From Chara braunii (lineage: Eukaryota; Streptophyta; Charophyceae; Charales; Characeae), in the NCBI GenBank assembly GCA_003427395.1, contig BFEA01000901.1, forward strand, positions 167,882 through 196,325: 28,444 bases of DNA. The letters are read 5' to 3'. The position numbers were made by a program, and so were the translations under genes. Shown piece after piece: positions 21,541 through 28,444 of the stretch; position 1 is the first letter of the stretch; the number at the start of each line of letters is the position of its first letter. The notes beneath the pieces were generated by a model. That model saw only the letters and a list, made by a program, of their open reading frames with translations. It made no database searches and was not told the DNA's origin.

Positions 21541-22090
21541 CGCACCAAAATAATTAGGATACAGAAATGTCGCCGGCACCCCAAGCGCGCGAGAACCCGC
21601 AGGCCAGCCTTAAAAGGCGCGCACTCAAGGTCCTCGACCGCCGCGACGACCATTAGATCCGGCGTCCCGTCCAAATCAATTATATTAAAAAAAAAAAAAA
21701 CGACACTAGAATAAAACTATTTAGAAAATGCCACCACCGATCAGACGCCGCCACTAACAAAACTGAGGGGGATAGCCCCACGACCCTCAACCCCATCAGC
21801 TTTCTCCCCGATGCTCCACTGCCGCGGCGTCGATGCTAGCCGGCCTCGCACGTGCGCTCTGCTTGGTCAAACGTACCAACCAAGGGAAAATATCCCTTAA
21901 TCCTGCTTAATCAAAAATAAACAAACATTAATAATATCGTTACATAAAACGACCGACGTCTGCGGCGGCTTTATAATCAACAACAAAAGGAATCACGCGC
22001 GCCTTAAACCTGCGCGCCCACGCACCCTTTACTCTAGTCAACCATCCAGTCAACGTTATCACGGACACAGCTGCGCCTAGCGCGGTATAC

Positions 22091-24310
22091 TTAAACTTTA
22101 AACCAAAATTGTTTTCTGTCGCCTGCAAAAACCAGGGCAGATACCCTTATAAGGGTATTCGCGCCGACACCGGTCTCCGCGTCAGGGGCAACTCGAGGCA
22201 GATCTGACAACGGTCTCGGTAAGTACGCCGCAAAATCCCTCTCAACATCATGGCATACAGCCGACGCTGGCCACAAATCCAGCTGACCGGTGAAACCGGC
22301 TCGTCGCCTAAGCCTCCCCTCGGAGTCGTACTCCACTGCACGGTGGGGGCTGGAAAAGGTGGCAGCAGCCGCGGTGGGGGACTCGGACGACGTGCCCTCA
22401 ACAAAACCTGTCGCGGAGGACGGCTGCAGCGTGTCCTCAAGGGCTGTTAGAGTCGAAGATCGTGTAGCGGGCTCCCTGGGCTGATGGGACTCGTGTGGTG
22501 TGGCGGTGGATGCATCGACCTGCAACCGCCTCCCCCCCCCGCCCATGCCATCATCTGGGCCAGCGTCGGCCGACACGTCTGGAAACTTGTCTCCACGAAG
22601 GCTGTGCGAGTCTGCCTCACATGCAGGTGTGCCAGCAAAGGGGGCCTCATCACCGGGAAAATCGTCACCGCGAAGGCTAGTGCGTGGTGGGAGCATCCGA
22701 CCTGCAGGGCTCACAGTGGCAGGGGCCTCGACATCCAAAAACCCATCCCCTCGATAAGGTCCCGACAACCACGACACGTCATCGTCAATCACATCCTCTC
22801 CGCGGATTGCGTCTTCGCCCTGTTGGCGAATCTTATGAGCCAGTGCTGCAGCGGTCGGCGCCAAGCGTCTGCCACTCGATTGCCTCCTAAGGCGATCGGC
22901 CTCCCTCTCGATCTCCGCCGAGTCGTATGTCCCCAGGGCCATCACGTCCGGCTCGAAACGGGAGTAGTCCTCATCCCTCCTCTCCACATCAGTCACTCCG
23001 ACCCCTGGGAGGCCTGCCCCTATGAACCCGCCGCGCGAGTGACTGCTCTGGAGAAGCTTAAGGTTCCAGTGATAGAACACAAACTTCTCCAACTGCTCGA
23101 CGCCCTCCCTGTTGCGCCTCTTCGTGTAAACGAAGTCATGCGTGGACCAGTTCCTCTTACAGGGAGAGGCAGTGGTCCACGCACCCAAGCAGCGCATGGC
23201 GACATCTCGCAGTACCCGATGATCACCCTCCTGAACCCTCCACCACCTCACGGGATCAAAGTCAGGCTGCTCGATCTTTGCATCTCCGACGGGTCCCCCC
23301 CAATGACCAGGTGTGGGATACTTGCCATGGAAGTCCTGCGAAGAACTCCACACGACAGTCATCTCGTCGCCCTTTCGGCCTCCCGCGATCTGGCTCGCGA
23401 TGTAATCAAGGTGGAGAATGCGCTCCTCCACCATCCCTCGCATCAAGCTGTCAATGCTGCGGTACTTGAAGTGTAACAGGTACGGAGCGCAATGAATGGG
23501 GGTGAGGAGCATATCTGACCTTTCCTTGACTATCTTCTTTATGGGTTGGTGACAAGCCTCATCAAGAGATCGTCGATCTACGGTAATCTGCAGCCTCTCT
23601 AGCAGACCCCACACGTCGCCGACCCTACGCCCGTCAGAATCAACATGCTGAAGGAGCTCGTGAATGGGGCCCATAATGGTGGCAACCAGATCCACCTGCT
23701 GCCACCACTTGGGGTCGCGGAGAAGGTCAAAGCACCTGCGTGCGCCATACCTCAGTGCGGGGAGCCACGCAGTCGTCGCCCAAGCACTGCTGCTAACACA
23801 GGCATCCAAAAATAAATGCAAGTCCAACATGCGCCTCAACATGATCAAGTTGGTCCCGTACCGCGTCTCCCTCAGGCGGATCAAGGACACAGGAGGAGAC
23901 TGCCGACTCAAGAGGTACGCTGCCCGTGCGTGCCGCCGAAAAAACAAAGTGATATCTCGCCCCTCCCCGACGACCTGCGCAACCCACGGCTGTCTGGCGA
24001 TGTGCGTAAGCATCAAATTGCAGCAGTGGGCTGCGCAAGGGATCCAAGCGATCTTTCGCAATGAAAGATCCTGGTCATTACGGAGCAAACGGTAAGCCTC
24101 CTTGTTGGCCAACGCATTGTCCATACATATCGCTACCACATGCTGAGCGCCGATCTCCAGAATGAGCTCCCTCCATCTGAGGTATAGACCTGCTCCGGTC
24201 CGCTCCCTACCGAACATATCCTCAATACGGTACAGGGATGCACCCAACCTCCCTGCAACCAAGTAGTTGCAGAGAGGGCAGTTGGCCTGAGTCGACCAGC
24301 CGCCCGTCAT
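22091..24310 (-). CDS. hAT transposase, core and hATC domain with long C-terminal tail
   Basis: The 739-codon frame starts at ATG 24310, but the true frame continues upstream past the TGA at 24338. It is the catalytic body of a cut-and-paste DNA transposase of the DUF659/hAT type. Visible motifs: MTGGWS at 1-6, where the family usually has an Asp before GW; MDN at 63-65 (the TDN-like second catalytic Asp); CAAHC at 92-96, matching the family CxxH; TRY at 149-151; and hATC at about 351-420 (FDPVRWW, then CKRNWSTHDFVYTKRRN). Residues 421-739 form an acidic, Ser/Pro-rich tail with three imperfect repeats around RGDxF. The last 25-27 residues and the stop lie inside repeat copy C. The missing Asp argues against activity. 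Confidence 0.88.
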   Translation of the reverse strand: MTGGWSTQANCPLCNYLVAGRLGASLYRIEDMFGRERTGAGLYLRWRELILEIGAQHVVAICMDNALANKEAYRLLRNDQDLSLRKIAWIPCAAHCCNLMLTHIARQPWVAQVVGEGRDITLFFRRHARAAYLLSRQSPPVSLIRLRETRYGTNLIMLRRMLDLHLFLDACVSSSAWATTAWLPALRYGARRCFDLLRDPKWWQQVDLVATIMGPIHELLQHVDSDGRRVGDVWGLLERLQITVDRRSLDEACHQPIKKIVKERSDMLLTPIHCAPYLLHFKYRSIDSLMRGMVEERILHLDYIASQIAGGRKGDEMTVVWSSSQDFHGKYPTPGHWGGPVGDAKIEQPDFDPVRWWRVQEGDHRVLRDVAMRCLGAWTTASPCKRNWSTHDFVYTKRRNREGVEQLEKFVFYHWNLKLLQSSHSRGGFIGAGLPGVGVTDVERRDEDYSRFEPDVMALGTYDSAEIEREADRLRRQSSGRRLAPTAAALAHKIRQQGEDAIRGEDVIDDDVSWLSGPYRGDGFLDVEAPATVSPAGRMLPPRTSLRGDDFPGDEAPFAGTPACEADSHSLRGDKFPDVSADAGPDDGMGGGGRRLQVDASTATPHESHQPREPATRSSTLTALEDTLQPSSATGFVEGTSSESPTAAAATFSSPHRAVEYDSEGRLRRRAGFTGQLDLWPASAVCHDVERDFAAYLPRPLSDLPRVAPDAETGVGANTLIRVSALVFAGDRKQFWFKV
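22141..22158. repeat. Perfect terminal palindrome of copy C
   Basis: ATACCCTTATAAGGGTAT is a perfect 18-base palindrome, 11 bases inside the repeat edge at 22169, matching the sites in copies A and B. Confidence 0.7.
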
Positions 24311-24337
24311 GAAAGTGACCCCCTCAGACCACGACTC

Positions 24338-24814
24338 TCAGTGATACCGCAAACGCTCATCGAGCTCCGCGTACAACTGGGACAACAGAGTCGTGCGCAG
24401 TAACTCAGACCCCGGCTGGTGCGGTCGGTACGGACCCTTGAACTGACTGAGGTAGACGTCGTGTAGAGCCAAATACCACTCCGATCTAGCAACGTTGAAC
24501 GGGACACCACAGCCCACAAAGAATCTGATATACGCCATGTCGAGGTCGTAATGGATGGGGTGCTCGACCCAACCGTCAAGACGAGTCTGGGTCACTCTGG
24601 GCACTCGGTGGCGAGCCTGTCTCCGCTCTACAGGGTCTGCCGCCAGCCCTTCCTCGAGGTAGGCAGGGACATGTATGCCCTCGTCTCTCGCTCGCTGGAG
24701 CACCCTCTCTCTCCACCACTGCTGCTCGTCCCGCGGACCGCTAGCAGCCCCATCAGGCACGCACCGTCCCCTCCCTGGCTGCAAATGTGAAGCACCATGC
24801 GGCCTCTTCCCCAC
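24338..24814 (-). pseudogene. hAT transposase, segment before the catalytic core
   Basis: This minus-strand frame is the same frame as the 739-codon ORF and is separated from it only by TGA 24338-24340; after the stop the frame reads ESWSEGVTFMTGGWS, which is expected sequence for the family. It contains the conserved pre-core stretch MAYIRFFVGCGVPFNVARSE (residues about 92-111 counted from the GTG at 24814), typical of DUF659 proteins. The GTG is only the point where the computed frame begins; the protein should continue from the BED segment through a frame change. Confidence 0.8.
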
Positions 24815-25485
24815 CAGATCAACTGTCTCGCCCTTGCGTGCTCTGCACGCTCTTTCTCGTCCCCTACTCCTTCTACCCCTGACGGGCCCTCCCCTGCTCC
24901 ACGCGAGCCCTCTCCTGCTCCCTCTACCCCTGACGGGACCTCTCCTGCTCCCTCTCCCCCTCCACCAGTCGTGCCCACTGCTCCAGAGGCGCCCACTCCT
25001 TCAAAGGGACGCGCTCCGTCCTGCCTTACCACCGGTGCCGGACCTTCTCGGTATGCCCGCCCTCGTCCCTGTGCCAAATCACGCGCAGGGACCAGAGGGG
25101 GCTGTCGTGCTACACCGCCAGGCAGTCTCCAGTTGAGGGGATGCTCGAAATCGAGCTCACCCTCCCTGTGAGCCTCCCGCACATAGACAGGGAGGGAACC
25201 CTTCAACGGGACGCGTGCCCTCTGCAGCTCCCTAAGGATGTACACGCACGCGTGCGGGCATCTGGCATGCTCGCATGTGGTGTTGAAGTGTAGGGTGGCC
25301 TTGGTCTGGTTGCCGACCCACCAGTGACCACACAATCTGCAACGTAGCTCGTGATTGCCCTTCGGGTCCACTCCCGAAGGGCTGATCCACACCTGCCCCT
25401 TCTGCACGTACTTCCAGATGACGTGCTTTGGCCGAGGGTCGTTCTCGAAGTCTTCATTAGGCACGAACTTCGACCTGTGCGCCAT
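24628..25485 (-). pseudogene. hAT transposase N-terminus with BED-like zinc finger
   Basis: I choose ATG 25485 (MAHRSKF) as start because everything upstream of about 25650 in this frame is sequencing-adapter sequence. Residues 20-76 form a BED-type DNA-binding finger: aromatic W24 and Y26, C49xxC52, H66 and C71 or H73. BED fingers bind transposon ends. Residues about 135-220 are a low-complexity GEG/VEG linker. The frame runs on to a stop at 24628, but homology to the rest of the transposase switches to another frame near 24800-24850, where both frames are open. An intron or a one-base frameshift would explain this. Confidence 0.75.
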
Positions 25486-25582
25486 GTCGGCGCTCCCTCT
25501 CTGCCTTCCCACCTCCTTTCCGCCGCTCTCCTCCTCCTCCCCCCCCCCCCCCACACACACACGCTTGACCCTACAAGCCGGC

Positions 25583-25758
25583 AACCTGACGCGTGCGATT
25601 GAAGAAACACGGCAAAGGACAACGACGTATGTTCCCCTTGATCTTGACTGAACCCTTATACACATCTAGATGTGTATAAGAGACAGAACCTGACGCGTGC
25701 GATTGAAGAAACACGGCAAAGGACAACGACGTATGTTCCCCTTGATCTTGACTGAACC
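25583..25758. repeat. Exact 72-bp direct duplication around an adapter
   Basis: 25583-25654 and 25687-25758 are identical (both start AACCTGACGCGTGCGATTGA and end CTTGACTGAACC). They flank the adapter junction at 25655-25686, so the duplication is almost certainly an assembly artefact. Confidence 0.95.
25655..25686. other. Tn5/Nextera mosaic-end junction (sequencing artefact)
   Basis: 25668-25686 is the 19-base Tn5 mosaic end AGATGTGTATAAGAGACAG; 25655-25667 is the last 13 bases of its reverse complement. Circularised mate-pair libraries leave this head-to-head junction in reads. On the minus strand it encodes the familiar contaminant peptide VSYTHLDVYK. Confidence 0.98.
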
Positions 25759-25788
25759 GATGCCAGCAAAGTGCCAGAACAGACCTGC

Positions 25789-26007
25789 ACAATCAATCAA
25801 CCAATCAATCGGTCGACGAATTTGTTTATCGATTAATCATTTGTCCATTCGATGCGTCCGTCATTGGACATGGTTGGTTGATTGATTGATTGATTGGTTG
25901 GTTGGTTTTTGATTGGACATGGTTGATTGATTGATTGATTGGACGTGGTTCATTGATGGATTGATCGACTGATTGATTGGTTAGTCGATTGTTTGAGTGG
26001 GTGATTA

Positions 26008-26056
<49 letters not shown>

Positions 26057-26090
26057 CTGATTGGTTGTCGATTGGTTGAGCGGTGTAAGG
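25789..26090. repeat. (TTGA)n-type satellite, first block
   Basis: Begins with the opposite orientation (AATCAATCAACCAATCAATC at 25790-25809) and then continues as TTGATTGATTGG to about 26090. The minus-strand frame of repeated Ile-Asn-Gln-Ser is a product of the repeat, not a gene. Confidence 0.9.
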
Positions 26091-26173
26091 ATTATGTGAT
26101 TATGACATTCACTCAAAGACAAAATCAATTGCACACCATCGCAGCACAACATTGAGATGATTGATAGATTAAG

Positions 26174-26197
26174 TTTTTTTTTTACAGGAAAAAAAAA
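26174..26197. repeat. T10/A9 inverted homopolymers
   Basis: Ten T at 26174-26183 and nine A at 26189-26197, separated by ACAGG; could fold as a simple hairpin between the two TTGA blocks. Confidence 0.8.
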
Positions 26198-26216
26198 GGG
26201 GCTTCATCCATACGGC

Positions 26217-26287
26217 CATTGATTGATTGGTCGATTGATTGCCAATGGTTAATTGATTGGTTAATTGATTGGTTAATTGATTGGTTA

Positions 26288-26322
<35 letters not shown>

Positions 26323-26356
26323 AATTGATTGATTGATTGATTAATTGATTGATTCG
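26217..26356. repeat. (TTGA)n-type satellite, second block
   Basis: Units of TTGATTGGTTAA and TTGATTGATTGA, same family as 25789-26090, ending near 26356. Confidence 0.9.
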
Positions 26357-26379
26357 ATAAAGGGGCTAGGGTCAGGCAG

Positions 26380-27060
26380 AGAGTTGCCTTCTCCTCCCTA
26401 TCGAATTCCCCTTTACAGTTCTCCCTCTTCTCCACCTTTTCTCTTTTTCCTCCTTTACTTATTCTTCCTCCTCATCCTTCTCGTCCTTCTTCTTGTCTTT
26501 TTCGTCCGCCCGCTCCGTTCAAGCGTTTTTCTCGTCCTTCTTTTCCTCCTTCTGTCCTCGTTCGCTTCTTTTTCCTCCTCCTATTCTTCCTCCTCGTCAT
26601 CCTTCTTCTCCTCCCCAATCTCCACCTTTGGTCCGCCTCCCGTTCCATCATTGCTGCCACCTGCATCACCCTAGTTACGTACATGGCCGACACCTCCCTC
26701 TTCATAGCCGCCTCTACTACCATGGACGCCACCCCCCCTCCCTGTCTTCCTCACCCTCCTCTTCTCCTCCTCCGACTTCACCTCCTCCACCGTCACCTCC
26801 TCCATATTCTTATTTTCTTCCACCTTTCCTTCTACTACTTCGTCCTCGGCCTCTTCTCCTTCTTCCACCCCCTCGTTCCCGTTTTTTTCTCCTGCTTCTC
26901 CTCTTTCTTTTCTTCCTCCTCGGTGCCGTTCTTCTCTTCCCCCATCTTTGCCTTCGCGTTTGTCTCCCCCTCCATCGTCGCGTCCACCTCCAACACCGTA
27001 GTCACCTCCCTGGGCACCATTGCCTCCCCCTCATCTTCCTCGACGTCCTCTTTGCCTTTT
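26380..27060. repeat. Polypyrimidine tract
   Basis: About 680 bases strongly C/T-rich on the plus strand (CTCCTCC, TTCTTC words). Minus-strand frames here are Glu/Lys/Arg-rich. One of them (27191-26835) starts with less biased sequence, VARAACSSPLTHKAIHVDDW, so a decayed charged coding region on the minus strand cannot be excluded; I do not call it. Confidence 0.75.
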
Positions 27061-27205
27061 GGCTGCGTGCAAGTGGGTCCTTGTGACACACGGGGATGGG
27101 GGCAGCCAGCGCTCAACCAGTCATCCACGTGGATGGCCTTGTGCGTAAGTGGTGAAGAACAGGCAGCCCGCGCCACGTGGCTGATCCACAATGTGATAAT
27201 ATATA

Positions 27206-27700
27206 GTTGATCTGACCGGCTTTGCTATTCACGGTTGATCTGATTGGATTTGTTGTATATATATTTGATCTGATTGGATTTGCTATATATAGTTGATCTG
27301 TTCGGATTCACTACATTCGATCTGATCGGATTTGCTATTATTTGATCCGATCGGATTTGCGCTAAGTTGATCTGACTGGATTTGCTATTATTCGATCTGA
27401 CCGGATTTGCTATGACTTGATCTGATTGGATTTGCTGTGAGTTGCTCTGATTGGATTTGCTATAACTTAAGTCTGGATTCGCTCTATCTAGTTGATCTGA
27501 TTCGTTGTGTTGTATGTTGATGTGATTGGATTGCTATAACTTAAGTTGATCTGATTGGATTTGCTATGTATAGATGATCTGATTGGATTTGCTATAATAT
27601 ATAGTTGATCTGATTGGATTCACTATTATTCGATCCGATCGGATTTATTATGTATGATTAGATCTTGTCAGCCATGGCTGGATTTCACTATATTTGATCG
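27206..27700. repeat. Minisatellite of ~25-33-bp units
   Basis: About eighteen diverged units with the core GATCTGATTGGATTTGCTAT and AT-rich spacers such as TATATAG. Each good unit contains ATTGG, the inverted CCAAT pentamer. Confidence 0.9.
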
Positions 27701-27835
27701 AATTGTCAGATTAGGTAGGATTCAGCATTCGCTACCGTCGCCCGCGACCACAAAGCACCCTCATAATGAATGTAAACAAGCGAACCATCGCCCATCTGCT
27801 TTCTCACCAACTTTTATACCCCTCTCCAAGTCGCG

Positions 27836-28110
27836 TATTTACCTCCTTTCTCATCGTTCAATCGTTGTCTCCCTATCCCCTTGCCTTATCGCAGGCTTGT
27901 CGCCTCATCATCTCTCTTGCCATCGCTGGCTTGTCGCACCTCCACCCCCCTTTTCTTATCGCGGGCTCATATTCTTTCATCGCCGCTCCTTCACCTCCCT
28001 TTCACATACTAGCTGTTCGATACCCTTTCTCATCGCTGCCTCGTTGCTTCCTCCCCTTTCTCATCGCCAGCCCGTCGCTTCCTCACCAAATCTCATCGTT
28101 GGATCGCCCT
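27836..28110. repeat. Degenerate CT-rich tandem repeat
   Basis: About six imperfect units like TTTCTCATCGCTGGCTCGTC followed by a CTCCCC-type spacer. The plus-strand 201-codon frame 27654-28259 is a by-product of this composition. Confidence 0.6.
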
Positions 28111-28368
28111 CCACCCGAGACTCGTTTCCACCCCTCTTCCGATCCCATCCCTCTCCCCCGCAATCAAATCCTGCTCCATCTGACTCCTCTCCTCTTCTCT
28201 GTCCGGCTCTCCCCTATGAACCTCGCAATCTCCTACGACTATGGCTTCCTCTCCCTTAGCCCTCTTACCGCACAACGCGTGGCTTCCTCCTCTAACCCAA
28301 CAGGCTCTCGGTCGTCTATCATCTTCTTGCATCACCAAACATCGTTGGTCTCCTGTGCACCTCCAAAA

Positions 28369-28371
<3 letters not shown>

Positions 28372-28444
<73 letters not shown>
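28372..28444. repeat. (CT)n microsatellite running off the window
   Basis: Uninterrupted CT dinucleotides to the last base; length outside the window unknown. Confidence 0.95.

Larger units (their letters stand above)
20730..22169 (-). repeat. Long repeat copy C, diverged right end
   Basis: Same general order as copies A and B: CT-rich GC-rich part, A-rich patch (poly-A at 21687-21700), the GGGGGATAGCCCCA word near 21768, the GCGGTATACTTAAACTTTAA word near 22081 and the CCGACA edge at 22164-22169. The middle (about 21340-21600) does not match A or B and contains an rRNA-like piece. Plus-strand frames such as 21142-21714 run through this mosaic and are not supported as genes. Confidence 0.7.
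22091..25485 (-). mobile_element. hAT-superfamily transposase locus, disrupted
   Basis: On the minus strand the order is BED-like zinc finger, glycine/glutamate-rich linker, DUF659-like core, hATC dimerisation domain and a long tail. It is disrupted by a frame change near 24800-24850 and a TGA at 24338-24340. I did not find terminal inverted repeats or an 8-bp target duplication with confidence, so the limits given are those of the coding region. Repeat copy C abuts it and supplies its last codons. Confidence 0.8.

Noticed and set aside
21142-21714. 190-codon plus-strand ORF in copy C
   Set aside because: It runs through CT-rich repeat, the rRNA-like piece and poly-A, has no domain and is not conserved in copies A or B.
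22134-22169. hAT terminal inverted repeat starting CAGGGC
   Set aside because: The same words occur in copies A and B at the same place without any hAT gene, the hAT stop codon lies outside it, and no matching CCCTG end was found on the other side.
22141-22169. Helitron 3' end
   Set aside because: The hairpin position fits, but there is no CTRR end, no Rep/helicase sequence and no AT insertion site.
22484-23476. 330-codon plus-strand ORF
   Set aside because: It is the antisense shadow of the hAT transposase frame, which explains its length by GC-rich codon use.
25826-26435. Minus-strand ORFs rich in Ile-Asn-Gln-Ser
   Set aside because: Translation of the TTGA satellite; no independent coding signal.

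Overview
The window reads as a repeat-dominated stretch of a plant-like nuclear genome, with no intact ordinary gene that I can support. A charophyte such as Chara is my tentative guess; I recognised no diagnostic host gene, so this is inference. The evidence for the general type is: a decayed Ty3/Gypsy-style gag with a CCHC zinc knuckle, a DUF659/hAT-family transposase with a BED-like zinc finger, long repeats present two or three times, microsatellites and minisatellites, and single N bases typical of a draft assembly.

Layout. Positions 1-1983 (copy A), 12992-14915 (copy B) and a diverged 20730-22169 (copy C) carry the same repeat end in the same orientation, all finishing in CCGACA (TGTCGG on the minus strand). 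Copies B and C also share sequence further left (about 9960-10930 with 17850-18800), so the repeated unit is at least 4-5 kb long. This fits very long LTRs of a minus-strand element. Between A and B lies a minus-strand gag relic (about 6090 down to 3820) broken by in-frame stops, with no protease, reverse transcriptase or integrase seen. From 22091 to 25485, minus strand, is a hAT transposase gene (BED finger, DUF659-like RNase H-like core, hATC dimerisation domain, long acidic tail). It is broken by a frame change, one in-frame TGA and a Gly where the family has its first catalytic Asp. The right part (25.5-28.4 kb) is TTGA-type repeat, a polypyrimidine tract, a GATCTGATTGGATT minisatellite and a CT run.

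The most striking signal is that the long repeat is largely built from arrays of short stem-loops. Units keep a conserved loop or spacing, but the paired arms differ from unit to unit and remain complementary. Examples lie at 2742-2954, 8561-8659, 9697-10321, 11887-12027, 12416-12888, 17986-18259 and 19971-20723. Such covariation suggests that pairing, not sequence, is what is kept, either by selection or by a template-switch copying process.

One definite artefact is present: 25655-25686 is a Tn5/Nextera mosaic-end junction between two exact 72-bp copies of genomic sequence. It adds false sequence upstream of the hAT gene.
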